A stretch of 64,000 nt of DNA, taken from the NCBI RefSeq assembly GCF_016863615.1, contig NZ_BOPF01000004.1, positions 248,001-312,000 of the forward strand. The letters are read 5' to 3'. A model generated the notes under the pieces. That model worked only from the letters and a program-made list of their open reading frames with translations. It did no database searches and was not told the DNA's origin. Position 1 is the first letter of the stretch; the number at the start of each line of letters is the position of its first letter. Below, piece by piece: positions 1-14,397 of this stretch. This DNA comes from Virgisporangium aliadipatigenens (GTDB lineage Bacteria > Actinomycetota > Actinomycetes > Mycobacteriales > Micromonosporaceae). Both the position numbers and the translations under genes were made by a program.

Positions 1-3765
<3,765 letters not shown>

Positions 3766-3777
3766 GTCGATTGCGTT

Positions 3778-3814
3778 CCGGAGGCGCCGTGGGGGTTCCC
3801 CACGGCGCCTCCGG
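3778..3814 (+). terminator. rpoC transcription terminator hairpin
   Basis: A perfect 17-bp stem (CCGGAGGCGCCGTGGGG at 3778-3794, its complement at 3798-3814) with a GTT loop starts 12 bases after the rpoC stop. There is no long T-run, as is common in high-GC actinobacteria. Confidence 0.85.
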
Positions 3815-3851
3815 CGTTTCCGGTGGCGGGCGTTCCCTAGGATCCGCCGGG

Positions 3852-5672
3852 ATGGATATCGAGGATCTCCGCACAAAGCAGATACCCCTTCTGCGGAACG
3901 CGATCAGCAGGGCCGGCGGCGTTCTGGCCGACGACCCGCAGACGCTGGCCCCGGAGCTGCTGCGGCTCCTGTCGCACCGCAACGCCCGCGTGGTCGCGGC
4001 CGCCCGGCTGGCGATCACCGGCCGCCTGACCCGTCTCGTCCGCGAGCGGCCGGCCGCGGCGGCGACCGTGGCGCAGGTCTTCCTGTCCTCGGCGGACACC
4101 CCGCCGGACGTGCGGCGGGAGTTCGCGGTGACGCTGGCCGAGGGCGGCGACCTGACGTTCCTCGACGAGGTCGCCGCCAACGAGCCGCCGTGGCGCCTGG
4201 CGTGGCTGCGCGGCGACGCCGACGCCCTGCGCGACGAGATCGCCGCGATCGCACCGGCCGACCGCCCGGGTGTCGTGGCGGCGCTCTACGGCTCCGCGCG
4301 CTGGTATCGCATCGCACCGGGGCGACGCGACCCGCAGCCCACCGCCGACGCGGTCCTTCCCCTGCTGAACGACGCCGACCCGGCGGTACGGGCGGTCACC
4401 GCGGCCCTGTTGGGTGTCTGCGCGGAGGCCGGCGCGGACCTGAGCGCGCACGTGGCGCCGCTGGAATCGCTCCTGCCGGACGATCGCCGCGTTCCCCCGC
4501 CCCCAGGGGTGGGCTCCTGGTGGCAGGGCGCCACGGTGACCTGGCTGGCCGCGCGTACGCTCGGTCTCGCCGCGTGGCACCCCGCGTGCGGCCCGGCGGC
4601 GGTCGCCGCCCTGGGGCGGAGCCTCCCGGCGAAGCGGAAGCAGAGCCGCCAGGCGGCCGCGTCCGGCCTCGGTACGGCGGCGGCCGCTCCCGGACAGGCC
4701 GCCACCCTGGGCGCGGTGGCCGCGACCGGGCGGCCCGAGCTGCTGAGTAGCGCGCTGTGGGCGTTCAGCGACGCGCGCGGCCCACTCGACGCCGCGATGA
4801 ACGCCGTCGTGGCGGCCGGTGCCGACCCGGCGACGGCGTTCCCGGCGGTGCCGGTGGGGTACCGGTCGCGGATGCGGGTGCGCAGCCGGCGCGGGCTGGG
4901 CAATCTGCTCGACGCGCTGGCGAGCGAGGAGCGCAACGCCGCGCTGCGGGCGATCCTCGGGGCCGTGCGCGCCGGGGATCCGATGACCGCCGCGTTGCCG
5001 CTGGTGGTGGGCACCCTGTGGTGCGGCGACCGGCCGGTGTCTCCGGAGGATCCGGCGGAGGTGCTGCGCGCCGTCGACGCGGCCGACGCGGCGCCGCTGC
5101 GCCGCTGGCTGCGCACCGGAGGCCCGGCGGAGGGCACGGCGTCCTACGCGCTGCCGTTCGTCGACGAACCGGCGCCCGCCGCACCGAAGGTGCCGGATCT
5201 CGCCGCCGTGCTGCCGAAGCTGCGGCGCAAGCCGGCCCAGTCCGAACCGGTGCTGCGGGACCTGGTCGCGCCGCTGTACGCCACCGGGGATCCGCAGGTG
5301 CGCTGCCGCGTGCTGACGCTGCTGGCGGAGCTGGCCGTCGACATGGTCGACCTGCGGGCCGCGCAGCCGGCGGTGGCCGTCGCGCTGTTCGACCCGGAGC
5401 CGCAGGTGTGCGTGCTGGCCGCTCAGGTGATCAAGGAACGGGCCTGGCACGGCGCCGACGTGCGGTTGGCGTTCCCGGCCTTGGGGCTGCTCGCCGAGAG
5501 TCCTGACGCACGGGTGCGATCGGCCGTCTGGGAGGCGTTCCTGGCGACAGATGCCCGGCACGACACGGCCCTGGGGCGCCTCGCGGACGTCGCCGCGCGG
5601 GTGGCCGGCGATCCGGACTGGGCACTGCGGCGCTGCGCCGAGAACGTGCTGCGCCGGGGCGGCATAGGGTAG
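3852..5672 (+). CDS. HEAT-repeat-like protein of unknown function
   Basis: A 606-residue protein made of repeated Ala/Leu/Arg-rich helical pairs, for example segments ending LLRLLSHRNARVV, VLPLLNDADPAVRAV and RCRVLTLLAELAVDM. These resemble HEAT or armadillo repeats, so a scaffold or protein-binding role is an inference. No catalytic motif, signal peptide or membrane segment is visible. The start is ATG 3852; a TAGGAT -10-like hexamer at 3838-3843 ends 8 bases before it, suggesting a leaderless transcript. It lies between rpoC and rpsL, a position often occupied by unrelated genes in actinobacteria. The next gene begins 5 bases after its stop. Confidence 0.75.
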   Translation: MDIEDLRTKQIPLLRNAISRAGGVLADDPQTLAPELLRLLSHRNARVVAAARLAITGRLTRLVRERPAAAATVAQVFLSSADTPPDVRREFAVTLAEGGDLTFLDEVAANEPPWRLAWLRGDADALRDEIAAIAPADRPGVVAALYGSARWYRIAPGRRDPQPTADAVLPLLNDADPAVRAVTAALLGVCAEAGADLSAHVAPLESLLPDDRRVPPPPGVGSWWQGATVTWLAARTLGLAAWHPACGPAAVAALGRSLPAKRKQSRQAAASGLGTAAAAPGQAATLGAVAATGRPELLSSALWAFSDARGPLDAAMNAVVAAGADPATAFPAVPVGYRSRMRVRSRRGLGNLLDALASEERNAALRAILGAVRAGDPMTAALPLVVGTLWCGDRPVSPEDPAEVLRAVDAADAAPLRRWLRTGGPAEGTASYALPFVDEPAPAAPKVPDLAAVLPKLRRKPAQSEPVLRDLVAPLYATGDPQVRCRVLTLLAELAVDMVDLRAAQPAVAVALFDPEPQVCVLAAQVIKERAWHGADVRLAFPALGLLAESPDARVRSAVWEAFLATDARHDTALGRLADVAARVAGDPDWALRRCAENVLRRGGIG

Positions 5673-5677
5673 GCGAC

Positions 5678-6019
5678 ATGAGCGAGGTGGTGGCGCAGCG
5701 GCATCCCGCGGACCCGGACCCGGTGCGGTCGACGAAGGCCAACGCCGTCTACGCGCTGGGGGTCGTCGCGGTGCTGACTGGACCCTTCGTGGGCGGGCTC
5801 ATCCCGGCCACGATCGCGCTGATGCTGGCCCGCGAGGTCCGCGCGGAGCTCCATGCCGCCGAGGGCTATCTGATCGGGACGAGCCGTTATGAGAACGGCG
5901 TGCGCCTGGCCTGGACCGGCATCGTCTTCGCCGTCGCGGCCCTCGTGGTGGCGATCGTGCGGGGGCTGTACCTGTGGGCCGGCACCGGCGGGACGGATTT
6001 CGACTCCAACGTGAACTAG
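5678..6019 (+). CDS. small two-helix membrane protein, unknown function
   Basis: A 113-residue protein with two predicted membrane segments, about residues 25-50 (ALGVVAVLTGPFVGGLIPAT region) and 77-100 (AWTGIVFAVAALVVAIV region), joined by a charged loop. I do not recognise a named family. A TAGGGT -10-like box at 5665-5670 lies 7 bases before the ATG, inside the end of the preceding gene, so it could have its own leaderless transcript as well as read-through from upstream. The next gene starts 10 bases after its stop, and its box TAGCCT overlaps this stop codon. Confidence 0.75.
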   Translation: MSEVVAQRHPADPDPVRSTKANAVYALGVVAVLTGPFVGGLIPATIALMLAREVRAELHAAEGYLIGTSRYENGVRLAWTGIVFAVAALVVAIVRGLYLWAGTGGTDFDSNVN

Positions 6020-6029
6020 CCTGCCGGGC

Positions 6030-6721
6030 GTGCGTTCCACGGGGTTGGAGCCCGCCGCGGGCGAAGTGACGGCGGTCTACGCGGCGATGATCGCCGGATT
6101 GATCCTGGTACTCGGTCTGCTGGCCGCGCTGATGTGGCGCCGGCGTCAGCCGGGCTGCTCGTGGCGGACCTGCTGGTGATCGTCGTCAAGGCGCGCCGGC
6201 TGGGGGACCAGCGGATCGCCGAGCAACTGCCGGCCCTGACGGAGAAGCAGTTGAAAGAGGTGTCCACGCTCGGTGCGACCGAGGGCAACGGCCTGGCGTG
6301 GTGGGGCGTCGCCGTGCTGATCCTGCCGCACGTGCTGCCACTCGGACGGGCGTCGATCGCGTTGGTCCTGGTGGTCGCCCCGCTGGTGATCGCCCTGCCC
6401 GGTCTCGGGAAGTGGTGGCGGGGCATCGCGGCCCTGGTCACGGTCGCGTTCCCGGTCGCTTACACGTACCCGATGATCCTTGCGGCCGAGGCGGCGGCAG
6501 AGGAGATGCCGCGGCTCGTGGCGGAGGCGGGCGCGCGCAACGCGGTGCGGATCCACGAGGGTGGCGAGTTCGTGCCGCTGCTCCTCAGCACGCTCGTGCT
6601 GGTGCCGATCGCGGGGGTCCGCGGATGGCCGGCCGCCCGGCGACGTTCCGCCGGGCAGCCGCCGCTACCGGGTCAGCGGGTGGCGCCCGGAGCGGTCAGC
6701 CACTTCACGTCCCAGACGTAG
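6030..6721 (+). CDS. polytopic membrane protein gene with an apparent one-base frameshift
   Basis: Two adjoining frames read as one protein. From GTG 6030 the first frame encodes a membrane helix (VYAAMIAGLILVLGLLAALM) and then RRRQPG before stopping at 6180. The other frame is open to 6721 and continues sensibly as LLVADLLVIVVKARRLGD, with about four further membrane segments. Adding one G to the GGG at 6152-6154 joins them into a protein of about 230 residues. TAGCCT at 6017-6022, 7 bases before GTG 6030, supports the upstream start. Explanations are a base-calling error, a recent mutation or -1 slippage. The unrepaired alternative is a shorter protein from about 6134. The 3' end overlaps the convergent gene by 49 bp. 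Function unknown. Confidence 0.6.
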
Positions 6722-8514
6722 GCGCCGTCGACCGTCTCCGGCTCGCTGCCGAGCACCTGCGTCCACAGGATCCGCAGCTCCTCGCGGTGCTGCGTCTGGC
6801 CGATCAGCACCACGGCCACCTTCCAGTAGACGAGGTCCCGCTTCATCTCGGCGATCATCGGCTCGCTCGGCACCAGCTTGTGCGCCGCGTCGTGACCGTC
6901 GATCTCGCCGTGGCGCTGCACGTGGTTGACCCAGAACGTCGTCTTGCGCGACACCGGGCCGTACCAGCCGCGGCCGTTCTCGTCGGGGCCGATGAAGTAG
7001 CCGTGCGGGATGGGGAACTCCTGACGCGCCCGCACGTTGTAGCGCAGCGTGTAGATGCCGTCGGAGTTGTTCGGCACCGGGGAGGGCAGGACGGTGTACC
7101 CCTCGGGGGTGTACCGGCGCCACGTTCCCTCGGTGATGAACGCCGGCACCTCGGGGGCGTTCATCGTCGGCATGATCCACGGCGCGGTCGGGATGAGCGC
7201 GACCACGACGGCCGCGTAGCCCCAGCGCCGCCGGTCGACCCGAACGTCCCGCAGCCGCTCCCAGGCCAGCGCGACGAGCAGGCCGGCGATCCCCACGACG
7301 ACGAGCGTGAGCCGGGTCGGCTGCAGCAGGTTGAGCACCGGCACGTGCCCGCTGCTGACCAGCGCCCACGGCCCCGGGATCCCGCGGAACTCACCCTTGA
7401 CGCGCACCTCCGGCCCGATGGCCGCGAGCACGAAGACGACCCCGGTGATCGTGGCGAGGCGGGCGAGCCGGCTGCGCTTCCACAGCAGGACGGCCGCCAC
7501 GATGAGCACGATCACCAGCGGCCACCCGAACCAGGTGTTCTGCTCGGTGCCGCCGATCGTCTTCTCGACGTACTCGTCGCCGGCGAGCGTGTCCCGCGCG
7601 AAGGTCACGTACGCCGTGAGGTCCTCGCCCCAGGCGTGGAAGTCGAACGGCAGCCCGCTGTAGGACTGGCGCCCGTTGAACTGGAACCACATCGGATACG
7701 CCAGCAGCACCCCGGCGATGAGGCCGGTGATCCCGAGCGAACCGAGGATCCGCTTCCAGTCCGGGGCGATCTCCTTCAGGCGCAGCAGCGTCACGACGGC
7801 GATCCCGCACGTCGCGATCAGCAGCACCTCCTGGTTGATGAAGAACTGGTAGAAGATCAGCAGCGCCAGGATCACGCCGTCCCGGACGGTGCGCCCCTCG
7901 CGGCCCAGCCGCAGCGACACCAGCACGATGAACGGCACCACGAAGTGCGTGCTGAAGTTCGGCTGGCCGTTGGCGTGATGGATGATGCCGGGCGCGAACC
8001 CGATCACCGCACCGCCCAGCCACGCGGCGACCTTCGAGTCGACCACGTGCCGGGAGAAGACCCAGTAACTGGCGAACGCGGTGCCGGCCAGGCCGCCGAC
8101 CAGGAAGATCCAGTACGTGATCTCCGAGCCGAACAGCATCGTCAGCGGCGCCAACGGAATGGAGATGCCGAGCACCGACGTGTTCGCCATGAGGTTCACG
8201 CCGAGCGGGTAGTTCTGCCGCATCGAGAACAGCGGGTCCGACAGGTGCCGCACCGTCCAGGCGCCGTGCTCCAGCAGCCACTGGAACCAGATCTGGTCGT
8301 TGGGGTTGTGCGCCGAGACCCGGTCGTACGGGTCCAGGAACAGGCCGCCGCAGGTCCAGAGCGCGATCAGGAGGTACACGGCCGCGGAGATCGTGTCCGG
8401 GCGGGAGGGGCGCCAGGAGAGTGCCAGCCGCGTTTTCGCGGGTGCCGGGGTGGCCTCGGCCGGCTCGACGGGTTCCGCCGCCGGTGAAACCGTGTCGGTA
8501 GGCGTGGTGCTCAT
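6673..8514 (-). CDS. large polytopic membrane protein, possibly a GT-C-type glycosyltransferase
   Basis: A 613-residue protein with about ten to twelve membrane segments after an N-terminal Pro/Ala/Glu-rich cytoplasmic tail (about residues 1-45), ending in a soluble domain of about 200 residues. The early acidic loop with DPYDRVSAHNPNDQ and the long luminal-type C-terminus resemble GT-C membrane glycosyltransferases that use lipid-linked sugars, but I cannot assign a substrate. The start chosen is ATG 8514 (MSTTPTDTV); an upstream in-frame extension to 8697 reads as low-complexity non-coding sequence. It is divergent from the DUF4190-type gene at 8661 and convergent with the frameshifted gene before it. 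Confidence 0.75.
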   Translation of the reverse strand: MSTTPTDTVSPAAEPVEPAEATPAPAKTRLALSWRPSRPDTISAAVYLLIALWTCGGLFLDPYDRVSAHNPNDQIWFQWLLEHGAWTVRHLSDPLFSMRQNYPLGVNLMANTSVLGISIPLAPLTMLFGSEITYWIFLVGGLAGTAFASYWVFSRHVVDSKVAAWLGGAVIGFAPGIIHHANGQPNFSTHFVVPFIVLVSLRLGREGRTVRDGVILALLIFYQFFINQEVLLIATCGIAVVTLLRLKEIAPDWKRILGSLGITGLIAGVLLAYPMWFQFNGRQSYSGLPFDFHAWGEDLTAYVTFARDTLAGDEYVEKTIGGTEQNTWFGWPLVIVLIVAAVLLWKRSRLARLATITGVVFVLAAIGPEVRVKGEFRGIPGPWALVSSGHVPVLNLLQPTRLTLVVVGIAGLLVALAWERLRDVRVDRRRWGYAAVVVALIPTAPWIMPTMNAPEVPAFITEGTWRRYTPEGYTVLPSPVPNNSDGIYTLRYNVRARQEFPIPHGYFIGPDENGRGWYGPVSRKTTFWVNHVQRHGEIDGHDAAHKLVPSEPMIAEMKRDLVYWKVAVVLIGQTQHREELRILWTQVLGSEPETVDGAYVWDVKWLTAPGATR

Positions 8515-8556
8515 CGGCGCCCGCGGTTCCCTTCGTTCTGACTGCACTACTTCGGC

Positions 8557-8581
8557 CCGGACCTTACCTCTACGGGTCCGG
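8557..8581. promoter_or_regulatory. inverted repeat between divergent genes
   Basis: A 7-bp inverted repeat (CCGGACC at 8557-8563, GGTCCGG at 8575-8581) lies in the 146-bp gap between the minus-strand membrane protein and the plus-strand DUF4190-type gene. It could be an operator or an RNA hairpin. I found no clear -10/-35 pair to anchor it. Confidence 0.3.
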
Positions 8582-8660
8582 AGGCATGCGGGCACAATGG
8601 GTCCGTGAGCATGCAAGGACCGCAGCTCGCGAGGACCGCTGTTGTGAACAGGAGATTCTG

Positions 8661-9311
8661 TTGAGTGAGCAGCCGCGGCCGCCGCAGTCGGATCCACAGT
8701 GGACTATGCCCGGGGCTCCGTCGCCGCAGTCCGCCGCGCCGGTGCCCGCGCCCTATCAGCCTTGGTCGGCGCCCGCCGCCGCCCAGTCCTATCCGGCCGG
8801 GCCCGCGTCGGGGGTGCCCCAAGGGTATCCGGTCGGGTTGCCGGTGAGTGCCGTGCCGGCGAGCGGGCTGCCGGGGGGTCACCCGTTCCCGCCGCGGCAG
8901 TACACCGCGCCGCAGCCGGCCGCTACGGGGCCGATGCGGGTGGAGGCGGTGCCGGGCACCGAGTTCGGGGTGGCGTACCTGCGGGTGCCGCCGACCGTGT
9001 CCGGGCTGGCCGTCGGATCGATGATCGCCGGCATCGCGTCGATCCTGGTGGCGTTCGTCATCGGGTGCGCCGGGGTCGCCGGGCTGCAGAACGAGTCGAT
9101 CCCGATCCTCGCGGGGGCGTTCGCCGTGCTGGCGGCGCTGCTGAGCTTCGCCGGGCTGGGTCTGGGGTACGCGTCCACCAGGCAGATCCGTAGTGGCCGT
9201 GGCCGGTTCAGCGGGCGTGGGATGGGGATCACCGGCATGGTCTGCGGGGCCGTCGGGATCCTGTTCACCAGCGGGGGAGTCCTGCTCGCATTGGCACTCG
9301 TCGCCACCTGA
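8661..9311 (+). CDS. DUF4190-type membrane protein with proline-rich N-terminus
   Basis: A 216-residue protein with a Pro/Ala/Gln-rich cytoplasmic half (about residues 1-110) and a C-terminal half with two or three membrane helices (GLAVGSMIAGIASILVAFVI and GMVCGAVGILFTSGGVLLAL regions) separated by a basic RQIRSGRGRFSGRG loop, the layout of DUF4190 proteins. The start chosen is TTG 8661 because AGGAG at 8650-8654 sits 6 bases before it; upstream in-frame codons exist but have no ribosome-binding site. Function is unknown; relatives are often membrane proteins near cell-envelope genes. It is the last accessory gene before the str operon. Confidence 0.75.
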   Translation: MSEQPRPPQSDPQWTMPGAPSPQSAAPVPAPYQPWSAPAAAQSYPAGPASGVPQGYPVGLPVSAVPASGLPGGHPFPPRQYTAPQPAATGPMRVEAVPGTEFGVAYLRVPPTVSGLAVGSMIAGIASILVAFVIGCAGVAGLQNESIPILAGAFAVLAALLSFAGLGLGYASTRQIRSGRGRFSGRGMGITGMVCGAVGILFTSGGVLLALALVAT

Positions 9312-9352
9312 GCCCGGGACCGGGTAGGCTGGGGAAGGCGACGGTTACCGAC

Positions 9353-9398
9353 CGGGGGTACCCCCGATTTTGACCCGGGTACACACGGTGGGTACTCT
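9353..9398 (+). promoter_or_regulatory. str operon (rpsL) promoter with upstream palindrome
   Basis: TTGACC at 9370-9375 and TACTCT at 9393-9398 are separated by 17 bp, a good housekeeping-sigma promoter. A 14-bp palindrome, CGGGGGTACCCCCG at 9353-9366, ends 3 bases before the -35 box and could bind a regulator. Transcription would begin near 9405. Confidence 0.75.
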
Positions 9399-9404
9399 TT
9401 TCCC

Positions 9405-9624
9405 TCGTGCCCAGCTTGACTGGGCGACTTGTGCGTGCGTCGGGGCATCCGGTAGCCGGATCAGCGGAGCGCGCACCCGCCACCCCCGGTAGCGATTTTG
9501 GGCCGGGTTTCCGTGCGCCGGGCGACACGCCCGACCGCGGGGGTCGGCGGACGAGCGAAGACGTACGTGCAAGCAGCAGTAGTAGGACGGCTCGGCCGCG
9601 AGGCCGAAGGGAGAGGCAGACCCG
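9405..9624 (+). promoter_or_regulatory. rpsL 5' leader
   Basis: About 220 bases separate the inferred transcript start from rpsL. The leader is GC-rich with several short inverted repeats and carries the 26-bp element at 9522-9547 that recurs in the rpsJ leader. I see no convincing reading frame in it. Regulation by a ribosomal protein is an inference. Confidence 0.5.
9522..9547 (+). repeat. 26-bp r-protein leader element, copy 1
   Basis: Begins GCGACACGCCCGACCGCGGG and is identical over 26 bases to 14218-14243. It contains the stem CCGACC / GGTCGG closed by a purine-rich loop. Copy 1 lies 77 bases before rpsL. Confidence 0.85.
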
Positions 9625-9999
9625 GTGCCCACAATTCAGCAGTTGGTCCGCAAGGGTCGCAAGGCGAAGGTGAGCAAGAGCAAGACGCCGGCCCTGAAGG
9701 GGTGCCCGCAGCGGCGGGGCGTGTGCACGCGTGTGTACACCACCACTCCGAAGAAGCCCAACTCGGCGTTGCGCAAGGTCGCCCGCGTTCGGCTGATGAG
9801 CGGTTTCGAGGTGACGGCGTACATCCCCGGCGTCGGTCACAACCTGCAGGAGCACTCGATCGTGCTCGTGCGTGGCGGCCGGGTGAAGGACCTCCCCGGC
9901 GTCCGGTACAAGATTATTCGCGGTTCGCTGGACACCCAGGGCGTCCGCAACCGCAAGCAGGCGCGCAGCCGTTACGGCGCGAAGAAGGAGAAGAGCTGA
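9625..9999 (+). CDS. rpsL: 30S ribosomal protein S12
   Basis: A 124-residue S12, which lines the decoding centre and monitors codon-anticodon pairing. Lys43 (in [11 protein letters not shown]) and Lys88 (in GGRVKDLPG), the positions altered in streptomycin-resistant mutants, are wild type. The start is GTG 9625, preceded by the purine-rich AAGGGAGAGG. It is the first gene of the str operon and ends one base before rpsG. Confidence 0.98.
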   Translation: MPTIQQLVRKGRKAKVSKSKTPALKGCPQRRGVCTRVYTTTPKKPNSALRKVARVRLMSGFEVTAYIPGVGHNLQEHSIVLVRGGRVKDLPGVRYKIIRGSLDTQGVRNRKQARSRYGAKKEKS

Positions 10000-10000
10000 C

Positions 10001-10471
10001 ATGCCGCGTAAGGGCCCCGCTCCGCGTCAACCGCTGGTCCCGGATCCGGTTTACGGCTCGCCGCTGGTCACCCAGCTGGTGAACAAGATCCTGCTGGCCG
10101 GCAAGCGTCAGCTCGCCGAGCGCATCGTCTACGGCGCCCTCGAGGGCTGCCGCGAGAAGACCGGCACCGACCCGGTCGTGACGCTCAAGCGCGCGATGGA
10201 CAACGTGAAGCCGACCCTGGAGGTCAAGAGCCGCCGTGTCGGTGGCGCGACCTACCAGGTCCCCGTCGAGGTGCGCCCGCCCCGGGCCGTCACCCTCGGG
10301 CTGCGTTGGCTGGTCATGTACTCCCGGGCCCGCCGCGAGAAGACCATGATCGACCGCCTGATGAACGAGCTGCTCGACGCCAGCAACGGCCTCGGCGCCG
10401 CGGTGAAGCGCCGCGAGGACACGCACAAGATGGCCGAGTCCAACAAGGCGTTCGCCCACTACCGCTGGTAG
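10001..10471 (+). CDS. rpsG: 30S ribosomal protein S7
   Basis: A 156-residue S7, the protein that nucleates assembly of the 30S head on 16S rRNA and contacts tRNA at the exit site. It begins [16 protein letters not shown] and carries the conserved [16 protein letters not shown] core. ATG 10001 follows the rpsL stop by one base, indicating translational coupling. The C-terminus ends [13 protein letters not shown], as in other actinobacteria. A hairpin lies between it and fusA. Confidence 0.98.
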   Translation: MPRKGPAPRQPLVPDPVYGSPLVTQLVNKILLAGKRQLAERIVYGALEGCREKTGTDPVVTLKRAMDNVKPTLEVKSRRVGGATYQVPVEVRPPRAVTLGLRWLVMYSRARREKTMIDRLMNELLDASNGLGAAVKRREDTHKMAESNKAFAHYRW

Positions 10472-10497
10472 CGACCGGCGGAAGTACCGGGCCTGCC

Positions 10498-10533
10498 GCC
10501 CTCGCAGCGCTTCTACTGGAGAGATGCGAGGGC
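10498..10533 (+). promoter_or_regulatory. rpsG-fusA intercistronic hairpin
   Basis: GCCCTCGCA at 10498-10506 pairs with TGCGAGGGC at 10525-10533 across an 18-base loop. No T-run follows, so it may be a partial terminator or a processing or regulatory stem rather than a full stop. Confidence 0.5.
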
Positions 10534-10579
10534 GTGGGCCCCCGCAAGACGTTAGAGATCAAGCCGGAAGGTGATTACC

Positions 10580-12679
<2,100 letters not shown>

Positions 12680-12743
12680 CGTCCCCGGTACGCCCCGTAA
12701 GTCGTGTTAGAACCACCTAGAGAGTCCCTGAGGAGGGCATCCA

Positions 12744-13937
12744 GTGGCGAAGGCGAAGTTCGAGCGGACTAAGCCGCACGTCAACATCGGCACCATCGGT
12801 CACATCGACCACGGTAAGACGACGCTGACGGCGGCCATCACCAAGGTTCTGCACGACAAGATGCCGGACCTCAACCCGTACACGCCGTTCGACGAGATCG
12901 ACAAGGCGCCCGAGGAGAAGGCTCGTGGTATCACGATCTCCATCGCGCACGTCGAGTACCAGACCGAGGCGCGGCACTACGCCCACGTCGACTGCCCCGG
13001 TCACGCGGACTACATCAAGAACATGATCACCGGTGCCGCGCAGATGGACGGCGCGATCCTGGTGGTGGCGGCGACCGACGGCCCGATGCCGCAGACCCGC
13101 GAGCACGTGCTGCTGGCCCGTCAGGTCGGTGTGCCGTACATCGTCGTGGCGCTCAACAAGAGCGACATGGTCGAGGACGAGGAGCTCCTGGAGCTCGTCG
13201 AGCTCGAGGTCCGCGAGCTGCTCTCGAGCCAGGAGTACCCGGGTGACGACCTGCCGGTCGTGCGGGTCTCCGCGCTCAAGGCCCTCGAGGGTGACGAGCA
13301 GTGGGGCAACGCCCTCATGGAGCTCATGAGCGCTGTCGACACCGCGATCCCGCAGCCGGAGCGCGAGGTCGACAAGCCGTTCCTGATGCCGATCGAGGAC
13401 GTCTTCACGATCACCGGTCGTGGCACCGTGGTGACCGGTCGGTGCGAGCGCGGTGTGCTCAAGCCGAACGAGGAGGTCGAGATCGTCGGCATCAAGCCGA
13501 AGTCGATGAAGACCACCTGCACCGCCATCGAGATGTTCCGCAAGATCCTCGACGAGGCGCGCGCCGGCGAGAACGTCGGTCTGCTCCTGCGTGGTATCAA
13601 GCGCGAGGACGTCGAGCGCGGCATGGTCGTGGTGAAGCCGGGGACCAACACCCCGCACACCGAGTTCGAGGCGACCGTCTACATCCTCTCCAAGGAGGAG
13701 GGTGGCCGGCACACCCCGTTCTTCCAGAACTACCGGCCGCAGTTCTACTTCCGCACCACCGACGTGACCGGCGTGGTGACCCTCCCCGAGGGCACCGAGA
13801 TGGTCATGCCCGGCGACAACACCACGATGACCGTGTCGCTCATCCAGCCCATCGCGATGGAGGAGAACCTCCGCTTCGCGATCCGCGAGGGTGGCCGTAC
13901 GGTCGGCGCGGGCCGGGTTACCAAGATCCTGAAGTAG
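12744..13937 (+). CDS. tuf: translation elongation factor Tu
   Basis: The 397-residue EF-Tu, which delivers aminoacyl-tRNA to the ribosome as a GTP complex. The P-loop GHIDHGKTT, the DCPGHADY motif, NKSD for guanine recognition and the C-terminal beta-barrel residues are all present. The start is GTG 12744 with GAGGAGG a few bases upstream. It closes the str operon. The region after its stop contains both a candidate promoter and a strong hairpin leading into the rpsJ leader. Confidence 0.98.
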   Translation: MAKAKFERTKPHVNIGTIGHIDHGKTTLTAAITKVLHDKMPDLNPYTPFDEIDKAPEEKARGITISIAHVEYQTEARHYAHVDCPGHADYIKNMITGAAQMDGAILVVAATDGPMPQTREHVLLARQVGVPYIVVALNKSDMVEDEELLELVELEVRELLSSQEYPGDDLPVVRVSALKALEGDEQWGNALMELMSAVDTAIPQPEREVDKPFLMPIEDVFTITGRGTVVTGRCERGVLKPNEEVEIVGIKPKSMKTTCTAIEMFRKILDEARAGENVGLLLRGIKREDVERGMVVVKPGTNTPHTEFEATVYILSKEEGGRHTPFFQNYRPQFYFRTTDVTGVVTLPEGTEMVMPGDNTTMTVSLIQPIAMEENLRFAIREGGRTVGAGRVTKILK

Positions 13938-13965
13938 TGACGCCGGTTCGGACGCCGGCCCCGAT

Positions 13966-13993
13966 TTGGGGATCGAAATCCGATACGGCATAC
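13966..13993 (+). promoter_or_regulatory. candidate S10 operon promoter
   Basis: TTGGGG at 13966-13971 and CATACT at 13988-13993 are 16 bp apart. The -35 matches consensus poorly and the -10 moderately. Initiation near 14000 would give a leader of about 410 bases and put the 18-bp hairpin at its extreme 5' end. Confidence 0.4.
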
Positions 13994-14009
13994 TGAACAG
14001 GTTGCGTTG

Positions 14010-14056
14010 CGAAGCGGTCGAGGCTGCGAGCTTCACGTGCAGTCTCGACCGCTTCG
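14010..14056 (+). terminator. 18-bp hairpin, tuf terminator or rpsJ attenuator
   Basis: CGAAGCGGTCGAGGCTGC at 14010-14027 pairs with 14039-14056, with one G-U wobble, around an 11-base loop. It is 72 bases after the tuf stop and about 10 bases after the inferred S10 transcript start, so it could serve either transcript. Confidence 0.65.
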
Positions 14057-14217
14057 TGCGGGCGCTTGAGTAGGACCACGCTCTGCTTCTGAGGGCATCG
14101 TGGGCCGCGGCGCCTCGCTTCCGTTGGTGGGCGTGCCGCGCCCGTGGGTCATCCCAGACGGATCAGAACGTCCAAGCATCCGAGAGATCGGACTGCGGCG
14201 GAGTCTGGCCCACGTAC

Positions 14218-14243
14218 GCGACACGCCCGACCGCGGGGGTCGG
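14218..14243 (+). repeat. 26-bp r-protein leader element, copy 2
   Basis: Identical over 26 bases to 9522-9547; flanking sequence differs on both sides. It lies 166 bases before rpsJ. Confidence 0.85.
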
Positions 14244-14375
14244 TCATCGGGAGTAAAACCCCTGGTGGCAGGCCTGCGAAGCAGGAGAAAGACCTGAAGG
14301 CAGCGCCGGACATCGTCCGGTTCCGGGCCCTTCGGGCGCAGCACGGAGCGATCCGGGCGCGCGCCGCAGGGGGTG

Positions 14376-14397
14376 TGCGGGGGAACGGTCCCCCGCA
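14376..14397 (+). promoter_or_regulatory. hairpin abutting the rpsJ ribosome-binding site
   Basis: TGCGGGGGA at 14376-14384 pairs with TCCCCCGCA at 14389-14397 around a 4-base loop. The purine-rich GGGAGGA that should bind the ribosome begins at 14398, directly at the foot of the stem. Confidence 0.6.

Noticed and set aside
4757-5506. Alternative plus-strand frame inside the HEAT-like gene
   Set aside because: Arg/Gly-rich shadow frame; the chosen frame has actinobacterial codon bias and helical repeats.
14100-14297. 65-codon frame in the rpsJ leader
   Set aside because: Starts at GTG without a ribosome-binding site, runs across the 26-bp RNA element and has poor codon bias; treated as untranslated leader.
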